This document shows positions 19,798 to 29,200 of a DNA stretch of 64,000 nt, piece by piece (positions within the stretch are counted from its first letter, which is position 1; every line of letters starts with the position of its first letter). The stretch covers positions 992,001 through 1,056,000 of the forward strand of contig JACKOF010000001.1 in the NCBI GenBank assembly GCA_024234435.1, in the 5' to 3' direction. The position numbers were made by a program, and so were the translations under genes. The notes under the pieces were generated by a model that was not told the origin of the DNA, did not search any database, and saw only the letters and a list, made by a program, of their open reading frames with translations. The stretch is from Pseudomonadales bacterium. Its GTDB lineage: Bacteria > Pseudomonadota > Gammaproteobacteria > Pseudomonadales > Porticoccaceae.

Positions 19798-19825
19798 TGG
19801 CGGCAGCCTTCAATAGTGGATTCCA

Positions 19826-20086
19826 ATGCCTGACTCTGTATATAAAATTGTAATGCTGCCTAATGGCGATATCGCTCTTCAGCGGGCAGACCACACTGAA
19901 GAACCTGTTGTGACGATCAGCTTTTCGGAGCAGGCTAACAAGTATTTACAGGAAGCGCGGCTGGATATTGCCCGCGTTATGATTGATGCAGGCATTGAAG
20001 CTGCACAGCAATTTTCTTTTGATGAGGCTTTTGAGCTGATGGAAAGTGATGTCGATCTGATGGATCCTTCAAGGGTACTTCACTGA
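19826..20086 (+). CDS. Small conserved protein of unknown function
   Basis: The 86-residue acidic protein begins MPDSVYKIVMLPNGDIALQR and has a predicted beta hairpin followed by a helix and an acidic C-terminus (ELMESDVDLMDPS). It has no membrane segment. It is framed by its own promoter-like site and a modest terminator, and it converges on lexA. No family motif is recognised. Confidence 0.65.
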   Translation: MPDSVYKIVMLPNGDIALQRADHTEEPVVTISFSEQANKYLQEARLDIARVMIDAGIEAAQQFSFDEAFELMESDVDLMDPSRVLH

Positions 20087-20141
20087 AAGCACCCTTGCAG
20101 ATTTAAGCAGGTCGATGATATGGCATAAACGCCACTAATCC

Positions 20142-20161
20142 ACCAATCAAGGTTGGTTTTT
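20142..20161 (+). terminator. Modest terminator after the 86-residue unknown
   Basis: ACCAA-TCAAGG-TTGGT is a 5-base stem followed by a run of five Ts (20157-20161). It sits about 55 bases past the stop codon. Confidence 0.4.
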
Positions 20162-20200
20162 GATTACCGCTTCAAGCCCTTTTCAGATTTTAGAGGGTTA

Positions 20201-20812
20201 TCAATGTTGTCTGATAACGCCCACACTTAAACCTTCAATGGCGAAAGCCTGTTCCCTCAAGTCAATGTGAATGGGTTCGAGAGACTCATTTTCCGGTAAG
20301 AGGGTTATCTGATATGGTTTGAGGCCTTTCTGGAAGCGTTTCACGGTCACTTCGTCATCGATACGGGCAACAACAACCTGACCATTTTCTGCAGTTTGTG
20401 CTTTGTGTACCGCCAGTAAATCACCGTCCATGATACCGATATTTTTCATGCTCATTCCCTGAACCCTCAATAGGTAGTCGGCTTTGGGATGGAAGAGGTG
20501 TTGGGGGATATCAAGATAATCCTCGATATTTTCAATGGCGAGAACAGGCTCTCCGGCAGCTACCCGGCCAATCAGTGGCAGGCCGGTTTCTTCTTCGGCT
20601 ACCAGTTTGATACCGCGAGACGCACCTGAAACCATTTCGATAACGCCTTTTCGGGCAAGGGCTCGGAGATGCTCTTCGGCAGCATTGGGTGATTTGAAGC
20701 CGAATTCAGCGGCGATTTCGGCGCGAGTAGGCGGGTAGCCGGTGTCGCTAATATGTTGTTTGATCAAGTCATAGATTTGCTGCTGTCGATTGGTCAGTTT
20801 TACGGAGTCCAT
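20201..20812 (-). CDS. lexA: LexA, SOS regulon repressor
   Basis: It represses DNA-damage genes and cleaves itself when RecA is activated. The 203-residue protein has an N-terminal winged helix ([28 protein letters not shown]), the self-cleavage bond A86-G87 in RVAAGEPV, and the Ser-Lys dyad S121 (QGMSMK) and K158 (TVKRF). A longer in-frame ORF begins at 20851, but its start would lie inside the LexA operators, so the ATG at 20812 is used. No sulA follows, unlike in Pseudomonas. Confidence 0.96.
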   Translation of the reverse strand: MDSVKLTNRQQQIYDLIKQHISDTGYPPTRAEIAAEFGFKSPNAAEEHLRALARKGVIEMVSGASRGIKLVAEEETGLPLIGRVAAGEPVLAIENIEDYLDIPQHLFHPKADYLLRVQGMSMKNIGIMDGDLLAVHKAQTAENGQVVVARIDDEVTVKRFQKGLKPYQITLLPENESLEPIHIDLREQAFAIEGLSVGVIRQH

Positions 20813-20835
20813 AACGTCTACCTGCTGGCTGAGAG

Positions 20836-20883
20836 CTGTAAAAATATACACTGTAATTGTATCCAGTATAAAATAATTGGCAA
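20836..20883 (-). promoter_or_regulatory. lexA promoter with two SOS boxes
   Basis: On the minus strand TTGCCA and TACAAT are 16 bases apart (20856-20883). Two adjoining LexA operators share one base: CTGTAAAAATATACAC (20836-20851) and CTGTAATTGTATCCAG (20851-20866), each seven of eight matches to CTGT-N8-ACAG. The second covers the -10 element, which fits autorepression. The divergent LOG gene begins 106 bases beyond the boxes and could also be affected. Confidence 0.85.
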
Positions 20884-20971
20884 GCTCTAATTTCCGATGA
20901 TATATGAGATACTTTCGGTGCTAACCCGTTTCAACGAAGTAGTCAGCAAACATAATAAGAGGAGATATTTT

Positions 20972-21628
20972 GTGGATGAAACCAAGGTGCCGGAAGCATG
21001 GCGTGTGCTTCGTATACAGTCGGAGTTGGTCGATGGAATTGAAACACTGGCCAAACTAGGCAGGGCTGTTACCGTTTTTGGTGGTGCCAGATTCACTGAA
21101 ACTTCGCCTTATTATCAGGAGGCGCAGCGACTTGGGGAGTTGCTCGGTATTGAGGGTGTACCGGTTATCACCGGTGGCGGTCCGGGTATTATGGAGGGCG
21201 CCAATAAGGGCTGTTTTAGCACGGCTACCAACACCGTAGGATTGAATATTACGTTGCCGAGGGAGCAGACCAGCAATCCTTATCAGGATATCAGCCTGGA
21301 GTTCAGATACTTCTTTGTTCGCAAATTCATGTTTGTAAAGCACGCTGTCGGTTTTGCTATATTCCCTGGTGGTTATGGCACGATGGATGAGTTGTTTGAA
21401 GCGCTGACACTGGTGCAAACTGCTAAGGTCCGGCCATTCCCTATTGTGCTGATCGGTAAGGATTACTGGAAAGGGTTGGTGGAGTGGATTGAGGGAACCA
21501 TGCTGGCGCAAGGCTGTATTGAAGCTTCAGAAAAGCGGCTGTTTACGGTGGTTGATGATGCCGCTGCGGCAGCAAAAATATTTCTCAGGCATGTGCGAAT
21601 GATAAAGGCTCAGGCCCTTGCCGAGTAA
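20972..21628 (+). CDS. LOG-family protein (TIGR00730, cytokinin-riboside monophosphate hydrolase-like)
   Basis: LOG-family enzymes split nucleoside 5'-monophosphates into base and ribose 5-phosphate. The Rossmann-fold signature PGGYGTMDELFEA is complete, and VTVFGGARF and ITGGGPGIMEGANKG are also present. Although an in-frame ATG lies at 20897, the GTG at 20972 is preferred because AAGAGGAG lies exactly seven bases before it. The protein then has 218 residues. It is divergent from lexA. Whether it is under SOS control, and its true substrate, are open. Confidence 0.9.
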   Translation: MDETKVPEAWRVLRIQSELVDGIETLAKLGRAVTVFGGARFTETSPYYQEAQRLGELLGIEGVPVITGGGPGIMEGANKGCFSTATNTVGLNITLPREQTSNPYQDISLEFRYFFVRKFMFVKHAVGFAIFPGGYGTMDELFEALTLVQTAKVRPFPIVLIGKDYWKGLVEWIEGTMLAQGCIEASEKRLFTVVDDAAAAAKIFLRHVRMIKAQALAE

Positions 21629-21673
21629 CGGGCTTGATTGCCAGAACACTTTTAGTGTTGATAGCTCAGGGCA

Positions 21674-21994
21674 TTAAAGAAAATCATCAATGCCGTACAT
21701 ACTGTCTGGCTCTATAAACGAGAGCGGATCGTCAGCTGAGTCGGGAATATAAATATCGTCCGAATTAAGAGAGTCTTCCAGGCTCATTTCATAGCTGGCG
21801 CGCCAGTCTTCGGGAGGCTGCGCTGGCAGTAACACCAACTGTTGCCACGTTTCAAGATCAACTTCGCTCAGTTCGCCTTCCAGGTACTGTATTTCGATGG
21901 TACCCGCGTGCTCGTCAACGGCAACGACCTCAAAAATCTGATCTTCCGCTGCGTCCTGATACCATTGCCCAACATTGGGAACTTGTGTAGCCAC
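21674..21994 (-). CDS. Small acidic conserved protein, probably DUF6763
   Basis: This 106-residue very acidic protein starts MATQVPNVGQWYQDAAEDQ and has a compact beta-rich first half (IFEVVAVDEHAGTIEIQYLE) and a low-complexity acidic tail. The fold suggests a small SH3-like or Tudor-like barrel, but this is only an impression. The family name is recalled from similar Pseudomonas proteins. No function is known. It converges on the LOG gene. Confidence 0.7.
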   Translation of the reverse strand: MATQVPNVGQWYQDAAEDQIFEVVAVDEHAGTIEIQYLEGELSEVDLETWQQLVLLPAQPPEDWRASYEMSLEDSLNSDDIYIPDSADDPLSFIEPDSMYGIDDFL

Positions 21995-22339
21995 GACGTT
22001 ACCCCTTTTATTGTGGATGGACTGATCAAGCTACCACCAAGCGATATTAACTTCTATGGACTGTTTCCGCGGTTGACGAGGTGAGAATTAGTAGTAGCCG
22101 GATATAATGCATTAACAAATATTTTTAATAGATTAAAAAATATGGTTTTTCTTGCCATATTGTTAGCTTTGGCAAACTATTTATAATTGCGGATAATGAT
22201 ATACAGAGCTGTCGAAATGACAAAATTGTCTAAAAACGTCGGCAATTATTGCCCTGAAAGGTGCTCATCTCAGCCAGGTTGACGGGCTAGAGGGACGCTT
22301 TTTCGTAGCGACACCCGCATAACCTGGAGTTTCTATCAT
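21995..22339. other. Intergenic region between the DUF6763 gene and nagZ
   Basis: No gene is visible in these 345 AT-rich bases. It contains the divergent upstream regions of the DUF6763 gene (minus) and nagZ (plus). Several TATAAT-like sequences occur (22103-22108 and 22182-22187). Confidence 0.6.
22160..22187 (+). promoter_or_regulatory. Possible nagZ promoter
   Basis: TTGTTA (22160-22165) and TATAAT (22182-22187) are 16 bases apart, about 150 bases upstream of nagZ. The -10 is perfect; the -35 matches at four of six positions. Confidence 0.4.
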
Positions 22340-23386
22340 ATGCCGCATCACAACGAATTGTTGATTGGACCTTTAATGCTGGATCTGGAAGGGCTGGCTC
22401 TCAATTTAGAAGAAAAAAAACTGATTCAGCACCCGCTGGTGGGAGGCATTATTTTCTTTGCCCGGAATTTTTCTGATCGCCAGCAGTTACAGAGCCTGGT
22501 AGATGAAATTCGTTTAATCCGGCCTCAATTGTTGCTGTGCGTTGATCAGGAAGGTGGCCGGGTGCAGCGCTTCCGGGAAGGGTTTACCCGCATCCCCCCC
22601 ATGCAGTTACTGGGTGAACGATTATTATCGGGAGAACCCAATGCAGCGCAGCTGATAAAGGATTGTGGCTGGCTGATGGCCTCGGAGATATTAAGCTGTG
22701 GTATCGATTTCAGCTTTGCTCCGGTTCTAGATGTGGATTTTGATCAGTGCGAAGTCATTGCTGATCGTTCGTTTGCGAATGATCCTGCGTTTGTTTCCGA
22801 AGCGGCAGGGTATTTTGTTGCGGGTATGCATGAAGCCGGGATGGCCGCTACGGGGAAACATTTTCCGGGGCATGGTGGTGTGCGCGCAGACAGTCATCTT
22901 GAAACGCCCTACGACAACCGGTCTCTGGATGAAATCCGTTGTCGGGACCTAGCGCCTTTTGTTGCGCTGTCAGGCTCTCTGGATGCGGTGATGCCTGCAC
23001 ATATTGTGTTCCCGAACATTGATAGCGATGCTGTGGGTTTCTCCCGTTTTTGGCTGCAAGAAATATTGCGAGCCGATATCGGTTTTGAGGGTGTTATTTT
23101 CAGCGATGATCTCTCAATGAAAGGTGCAGATGTGGCGGGTGGTTACGCAGAGAAAGCTCGCAGCGCACTTTCAGCTGGCTGTGATATGGTGCTGGTCTGT
23201 AATCATCGGGAAGGGGCGTTTGAGGTGCTGTCCTTTCTTGAGAGTGAACGTGAAAGTGGTCTTTTTGGGCCTTCAACCCAATTGGAGGCGATGAGGCGTC
23301 GGCAACAGCCTGAGTGGTCATCATTAAAGCAGGATCAACGCTGGCAGTTGACGGTTCAAAAGTTGGCCAGTATTGGAATCTGTTAA
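22340..23386 (+). CDS. nagZ: Beta-N-acetylhexosaminidase NagZ
   Basis: It removes N-acetylglucosamine from anhydro-muropeptides in the cytosol during peptidoglycan recycling. The 348-residue GH3 enzyme carries the family signatures VDQEGGRVQRF, GKHFPGHGGV (with the catalytic His loop) and the nucleophile Asp in FSDDLSMKGA. It lacks a signal peptide, as expected. It links functionally with slt and mltD/mltG in this window, which release its substrates. Confidence 0.96.
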   Translation: MPHHNELLIGPLMLDLEGLALNLEEKKLIQHPLVGGIIFFARNFSDRQQLQSLVDEIRLIRPQLLLCVDQEGGRVQRFREGFTRIPPMQLLGERLLSGEPNAAQLIKDCGWLMASEILSCGIDFSFAPVLDVDFDQCEVIADRSFANDPAFVSEAAGYFVAGMHEAGMAATGKHFPGHGGVRADSHLETPYDNRSLDEIRCRDLAPFVALSGSLDAVMPAHIVFPNIDSDAVGFSRFWLQEILRADIGFEGVIFSDDLSMKGADVAGGYAEKARSALSAGCDMVLVCNHREGAFEVLSFLESERESGLFGPSTQLEAMRRRQQPEWSSLKQDQRWQLTVQKLASIGIC

Positions 23387-23433
23387 GTGTTGAATGAAAT
23401 TGTTATTAATGTTGAAGAGGTTGGAGAAGTTCA

Positions 23434-24537
23434 GTGTTAGATCGTTTTGAAAACTGGCTGATTGAAATAGCAGGCGATCGCTACGTCTGGGTGATCGAAA
23501 TATTTCTGATTATTTTTTCGGCGTTGTTACTGGGCTATCTGATTAACAAGTTGATTGATCATCTGGAAGTGCGGGCCGCCAGAACGCCCAATGTCTGGGA
23601 TGATGCCCTGATAGAGGCATTTCGACAGCCAGCCATTTGGACAATCCGAATTCTGGGTATCAATATTGCCGTATCAATTGCGGCAAGGGTGGCTCAATCC
23701 GAGTGGTTTGACGTTATTGAAACAGTAAACCGAGTGGCCGTGATTGCTTTGGTTGCCTTGTTTCTTGTCAACTTGATTAAACGGGCGGAACGCAATCTGA
23801 TTTTACCTGAATACAGCAGGGATCCTATGGATCCGACAACCGTCAGTGCTATTGGCAAGCTGTTGAGAATTTCTGTTGTACTGTCGGCAGCGCTGGTTGC
23901 CATGCAGATCATGGGATACAGCATTTCCGGGGTGCTGGCCTTTGGTGGCGTTGGTGGTCTTGCGGTTGGTTTTGCTGCCAAGGATCTACTGGCCAATTTT
24001 TTTGGAGGCCTGATGATTTATCTGGATCGGCCATTTAAGGTGGGTGACTGGGTACGTTCGCCAGATAAGGAGATAGAAGGTACGGTTGAAGATATTGGCT
24101 GGCGGCTTACCCGCATTCGTACCTTCGATAAGCGACCGCTTTATGTGCCAAATTCAGTGTTTACCAGTATTTCTCTGGAAAATCCTTCGCGCATGTTGAA
24201 TCGACGCATTAAAGAAACGTTGGGTATTCGCTACAGCGATATTTCCCATATGAAGGCGATCGTAAACCAAGTCAAACAGATGCTGCGAGAGCACCCGGAT
24301 ATCGATCAGGAGCAGACATTGATCGTTAATTTCAATGCCTTTTCCGCCTCATCAGTGGATTTCTTTATTTACACATTTACTAAAACCACGGAGTGGATTC
24401 GCTACCATGAGATCAAACAGGATGTGCTTTTGAAGGTGGCAGACATTATTGAACAACAGGGCGCGGAGATTGCTTTCCCGACCCGGACATTGCATATCGC
24501 TGATTCCGCACAGGTGGCCGAAGCCGGGGAGGGCTGA
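23434..24537 (+). CDS. MscS-family mechanosensitive channel
   Basis: The 367-residue protein has about four membrane helices ahead of the conserved pore helix and beta domain (GVLAFGGVGGLAVGFAAKD, LLANFFGGLMIYLDRPFKVGD). These are the MscS TM3 and upper vestibule. It is larger than E. coli MscS and resembles YbdG/YnaI-type channels. The start is GTG at 23434, with GGAGAAG eight bases upstream. It releases solutes on hypo-osmotic shock. The TGA stop directly precedes the mtnP start region, so they are cotranscribed. Confidence 0.92.
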   Translation: MLDRFENWLIEIAGDRYVWVIEIFLIIFSALLLGYLINKLIDHLEVRAARTPNVWDDALIEAFRQPAIWTIRILGINIAVSIAARVAQSEWFDVIETVNRVAVIALVALFLVNLIKRAERNLILPEYSRDPMDPTTVSAIGKLLRISVVLSAALVAMQIMGYSISGVLAFGGVGGLAVGFAAKDLLANFFGGLMIYLDRPFKVGDWVRSPDKEIEGTVEDIGWRLTRIRTFDKRPLYVPNSVFTSISLENPSRMLNRRIKETLGIRYSDISHMKAIVNQVKQMLREHPDIDQEQTLIVNFNAFSASSVDFFIYTFTKTTEWIRYHEIKQDVLLKVADIIEQQGAEIAFPTRTLHIADSAQVAEAGEG

Positions 24538-24540
24538 TTG

Positions 24541-25323
24541 ATGTCTTGTCTTGGTGTTATCGGCGGTACCGGTTTTGAGCAGTTTGCCGAGCTGGAGCCA
24601 CAATTATCTGTATCGATTAAAACCCCTTGGTCTGACTCACCGGTATTGTTAAAGAGAGCCCAGGTTGCCAATACCGAACTGGTATTCTTGTCCCGTCACG
24701 GGGAGCAGCACAGTATTGCGCCCCATCGGATTAATTACCGAGCCAATATCGCCGCGCTTAAACAGGTGGGTGTCGATGCTATTATTGCTGTTAATGCTGT
24801 GGGCGGTATTGATCTGGAAATTCGGCCCGGAGATTTGGTCGTTCCCAAACAGTTGATTGATTACACCTGGGGGCGTGAGCAAAGTTTTTTTGATGGCGAA
24901 TGTGCCCCTCTTAAGCATATCGATTTTACCAACCCCTACAGTGATGCCTTGCGAGAACAGATTATTCAGCAGGCTATTGAATTGCAGCTAACTGTACACA
25001 GTCACGGTACTTACGGAGTCTGTCAGGGACCAAGATTGGAAACTGCCGCAGAGATTCGACGCATGGCCATCGATGGCTGCGATATTGTGGGTATGACGGG
25101 CATGCCCGAAGCATGCCTTGCCAGGGAGCTGGAAATTCCTTATGCGTGTCTGGCTTTAGTGGTGAATCCCGCAGCAGGAGTGGTGGAACAGACAATATCC
25201 ATGCAAGAGATAGAGCAGGTGCTGATGGGATCCATGAATAATGTTCGTCGTTTACTATTGGCGCTTGCTGCTCAGTTTGCCGTGCCTACAGCTGAATTAA
25301 AGATCGCGTCAGCACCCGGCTGA
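24541..25323 (+). CDS. mtnP: S-methyl-5'-thioinosine/thioadenosine phosphorylase
   Basis: A purine nucleoside phosphorylase of the MTAP type, 260 residues. Phosphate-binding and sugar-binding parts are visible: IGGTGF, SRHGEQHSIAPHRINYRA and GMTGMPEACLARE. In adenosine-specific enzymes the base-binding segment has Asp residues (TDYD); here it reads VVNPAAG, with Asn at that place, as in 6-oxopurine enzymes. That supports methylthioinosine rather than methylthioadenosine, as shown for the Pseudomonas PA3004 enzyme. The in-frame TTG at 24538 is a less likely start. The 3' end overlaps csiV antisense by 52 bases. Confidence 0.88.
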   Translation: MSCLGVIGGTGFEQFAELEPQLSVSIKTPWSDSPVLLKRAQVANTELVFLSRHGEQHSIAPHRINYRANIAALKQVGVDAIIAVNAVGGIDLEIRPGDLVVPKQLIDYTWGREQSFFDGECAPLKHIDFTNPYSDALREQIIQQAIELQLTVHSHGTYGVCQGPRLETAAEIRRMAIDGCDIVGMTGMPEACLARELEIPYACLALVVNPAAGVVEQTISMQEIEQVLMGSMNNVRRLLLALAAQFAVPTAELKIASAPG

Positions 25324-26297
25324 TATTTTTTCACAACAACTAATAATCCCAGGTTCGGGTGATCGAGATAGCCCATTTTCCCGAGAGACAGCTTTAATGA
25401 TTGTTTTAGCTGCACAATACGGCCCACCTGATACAGCGACAGATTTTCCCTTGGAGAAACTGTCTGTGCTGTGTGTTCCTGAGAGGCATTACCTTCGGAA
25501 ATTGACCGAACGGCGCTGGATGCCTGCAGCGAATCTTCTGCTTCGTGAGAGGTCTCTTCTTCGTTGCTTGTAGATGAGTGTTGTTCAGGTAGTTTGGGTA
25601 ATGCTGGCCAGAGGGGCTGAGTGCTAATGGCTTCGGCCTGAGACATTAAGGATTGCAGCGGGCTTGTCGTCGAGTGAGATAAGTTCCGAGGTTCAAAATC
25701 AACTTTCCATATGTCAGCTTGAACATGGATATGACGGGATTTTACCAGCCGGATAGCGCCTTCCAACTCAAAATGGTCATCATACTGTTCGCCACCTCGG
25801 ACAATAACCCAGGGCGCAGCTTCAAAATCTGTGCCCGGTTGTCGCCAGGCTTGATGATACAAAACCCTGTAACCTGCAGCCCGATTGAGTGTGTAATGGT
25901 CAGGACCCAGTTGTTGCAGATCTTTACTGAGAATAACAAAGGGCGCTTCGGTTGGATTGTCAGGTAGCCGATCCGGACTAGCCGTGGCGTCGAGTACAGC
26001 GTGCGCCAGAAGCCCTGAAATATCAACGGGTTTATTGCTTTCAGCACTGCTGACGTCTCCTGATTTAGTGGTTCCTGCTACAGGCTGATTAGGGTCGTAC
26101 AGGTAGAGGGAGTTATCGGGAAAGGACAGTTTAATATCGCGGCGGGGCTGTTCGGCGTTAAACAGATCCTGTTGTGAAAAAACAATCACTTCAACCTGAT
26201 ACCAGGTTGTTTCATCAAACTCAGACTGGGCGATTGAAGTTGCAGGCATAAAGACGAATGTAAATAACCAGAATAAGGCTGCTGTGATGATTCTCAT
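25272..26297 (-). CDS. csiV: CsiV-family periplasmic peptidoglycan-binding protein
   Basis: The 341-residue protein has a signal peptide (MRIITAALFWLFTFVFMPATSIAQS) and the diagnostic core WYQVEVIVFSQ. The middle is rich in Ser, Glu and Thr and probably disordered. In Vibrio cholerae CsiV binds peptidoglycan and supports growth in D-amino acids through LpoA. The ATG overlaps the mfd stop by 4 bases. The order mtnP-csiV-mfd is the same as in Pseudomonas. Its last 17 codons lie opposite the end of mtnP. Confidence 0.85.
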   Translation of the reverse strand: MRIITAALFWLFTFVFMPATSIAQSEFDETTWYQVEVIVFSQQDLFNAEQPRRDIKLSFPDNSLYLYDPNQPVAGTTKSGDVSSAESNKPVDISGLLAHAVLDATASPDRLPDNPTEAPFVILSKDLQQLGPDHYTLNRAAGYRVLYHQAWRQPGTDFEAAPWVIVRGGEQYDDHFELEGAIRLVKSRHIHVQADIWKVDFEPRNLSHSTTSPLQSLMSQAEAISTQPLWPALPKLPEQHSSTSNEEETSHEAEDSLQASSAVRSISEGNASQEHTAQTVSPRENLSLYQVGRIVQLKQSLKLSLGKMGYLDHPNLGLLVVVKKYQPGADAIFNSAVGTAN

Positions 26298-29200
26298 GGC
26301 GATAAAGTTTCCAGTAATACTTGCGTTGTTTGCAGTCGTTCTTCGACGGTATCCATTGTGGCAGTAAATCTTAGCCCGGAAGCACCCTGCAAGCGATAGT
26401 GCTCAGGCTGTCTCTGTATTAACTCAATCAGTGTTATCGGTTCGACAATGGTTTCATTGCTGAATTCAATGCGCCCCCCGACAGGGCCCGCTTCCAGTTT
26501 TTTGATCCCCAGTCGGCGGGCGTGCAATTTCAACTCTGTTATCCGGAACAGATTTTTAACATATTCCGGAAGCAAGCCAAAACGATCGATCATTTCTACT
26601 TGTAGTTCTCGAAGCTGATCGGGCCTGGCAGCGTTGGCTATGCGCTTGTAAATCATTAAGCGCATATTGACGTCGGGTAGATAATCTTCCGGTATCAGGG
26701 CTGGCAGATTCAGATTAATATCAATATCTTCCTGCAATGAAGTTTTCAGGTCGATGGATTTGCCAGTTCGAATAGCTTCCACCGCTTTTTCAAGTAATTC
26801 CATATAAAGCGTAAAGCCGATGGATTGAATGTGGCCGCTTTGGTTCTCCCCCAATAATTCACCAGCTCCGCGGATTTCCATATCGTGAGTGGCAAGGGTA
26901 AAACCGGAACCCAGATGATCGGCCGCTTTGATAGCTTCCAGGCGTTTTACAGCGTCTGCCGTCATGGTTTTGGCATCGGGTGTCAGCAAATAGGCATAGG
27001 CCTGATGGTGGGAGCGACCAACCCTTCCCCGTAATTGATGCAGCTGCGCCAGACCAAATTTGTCTGCGCGATTGATAATGATGGTATTGGCGCTGGGGAT
27101 ATCAATACCGGTTTCAATAATGGTGGTACATACCAAAGTATTAAAGCGCTGGTGATAGAAATCTGACATCACTTTTTCAAGTTGGCGCTCTCTCATTTGT
27201 CCGTGGCCGATGTCTATTCGGGCTTCAGGAACCAGTTCCGCCAGTTCGCGGGCCACTTTTTCGATATTGCTGACTTCATTGTGGAGGAAATATACTTGTC
27301 CGCCGCGCAGAATTTCCCGCAGGATGGCTTCGCGTACGACTCTGTCATCATGCTGACGAACGAAGGTCTTGACAGACAGGCGCTTTGCGGGGGGAGTGGC
27401 AATAATGGACAGGTCTCGAACCCCGGACATGGATAGATTCAGTGTCCTGGGGATGGGTGTTGCGGTAAGCGTCAGGATATCCACTTCGGCGCGCAACGCC
27501 TTTACCTTGTCTTTCTGACGAACGCCAAAGCGGTGTTCCTCATCAATGATGAGCAATCCAAGGTTTTCATAATCAATATCGCTGTGCAGGAGCTTGTGTG
27601 TGCCTATCAGGATGTCGACCTTGCCGCTGGCGGCGTCCTGAAGAATCTGGTTTTGTTCTTTTCCTGAGCGAAAACGCGATAGCTCTTCGATGCGAACCGG
27701 CCAGTTGGCAAACCGGTCGCGAAAGTTTTCAGCATGCTGGTGGGCCAGAAGAGTGGTCGGAACCAGCATGATAACCTGCTTGCCACTGGACACAGCGATA
27801 AATGCTGCGCGCATGGCGACTTCTGTTTTACCAAAGCCGACATCACCGCAAACTAACCTGTCCATGGGTCTGATGGATAACATGTCACGTTTTACTGCGG
27901 TAATTGTGTCCAGTTGATCAGGGGTTTCCTCGAAGGGAAAATCGGCGCAGAAGGAGCGGTAATCATCCTCCGATAGCTTGCAGGCAAAACCTTGTTTGGC
28001 TTCCCGTTGTGCATAAATATCCAGCAACTCTGCAGCGCTGTCGCGGATTTGTTTTAGTGCCTTTTCCTTGGCTCTTTGCCACTGTTCACTGCCGAGCCTG
28101 TGCAGTGGCGCCAGTTCCTCTTCGGCGCCACTGTAGCGACTAATCAGATGCAGTGATGCTACAGGAACGTAGAGTTTGGCATCGTTGGCATAGTGAAGCG
28201 TAAGAAATTCCTGGGTTTCTCCGCCAGCGGTAATCATTTCCAGGCCTTGATAGCGTCCCACTCCGTGATCAATATGCACCACCGGTGCGCCTATTCGAAG
28301 CTCGGTGAGATTCTTGACAATGAAGTCGGAATCCTGCTGCTGTTTGTCACGCCGCCGTTTTTGCATGACTTGCCGGCCAAATAGATCGGCTTCGGAAATA
28401 ACGCAGATTGACGGGTTCTTCAAGAGCAGGCCACGATCTACCGGATAGACTGTGATCGATAAGGGATGAGAACTGTTGGTAAATTCGTGCCAGTTTTTTA
28501 CAGCATGGGGTTGACGATTGATTCTCCCCAGCAGTTCCAGCAGCGTTTCCCTGCGTCCCGCAGTCTCGGCGCAAAACAGCACGCGCTGGTCATTGTTGTC
28601 GAGAAATTTTTGCAATGCGGTAAGAGGTTCCGCAGCCTTCGCGTCGATGGCAATATCAGGTATGGCCAGAAAATCAAACTGTCGCCCGGTTGTCTCAGTA
28701 TGATTGGTCTGAAGGGTGCAGTGCGGGTAGCGTTTGAGCTCGGAAAACAGCCGCTCAACAGGAATAAATACTTCAGTGGGCGGTAACAGGGGGCGTGTTG
28801 GGTCAACACCGTATTCCTGATAACGCTCTCTGATTTCGCTCCAGAAGCGGCTGGCTGAACTCTGTATGTCTCCTGAGCTGAATACCTGGCAATGCTGCGG
28901 CAGATATTCAAGCAGCGAGGTGGTGTGTTCAAAAAACAAGGGCAGGTAATATTCGATTCCCTGTGGTGCGATACCGGCACTTACATCCTGATAGGCAGGG
29001 CAATTGCGATGATCAACATCAAAGTGCTCGTGCCAGTTGTTTTGAAACAGGGTGGTGGCGTCTTTGTCCAGTGGGATTTCACGTGCAGGCAGTAGTGATA
29101 TGGCGTCAGTTTTTTCAAGCGTACGCTGACTCTCCGGGTCGAAGCTGCGCAGGGTTTCAATTTCGTCGTCAAACAGATCAATGCGGAAAGGGGTTGTTGC

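Noticed and set aside
21645..21659. AACACT-TTT-AGTGTT hairpin between the LOG gene and the DUF6763 gene
   Set aside because: The stem is short and AT-rich, and neither side has a T run, so I do not call it a terminator.
22073..22108. TTGACG and TATAAT upstream of nagZ as a promoter pair
   Set aside because: The spacing is 24 bases, too long for a sigma-70 promoter.
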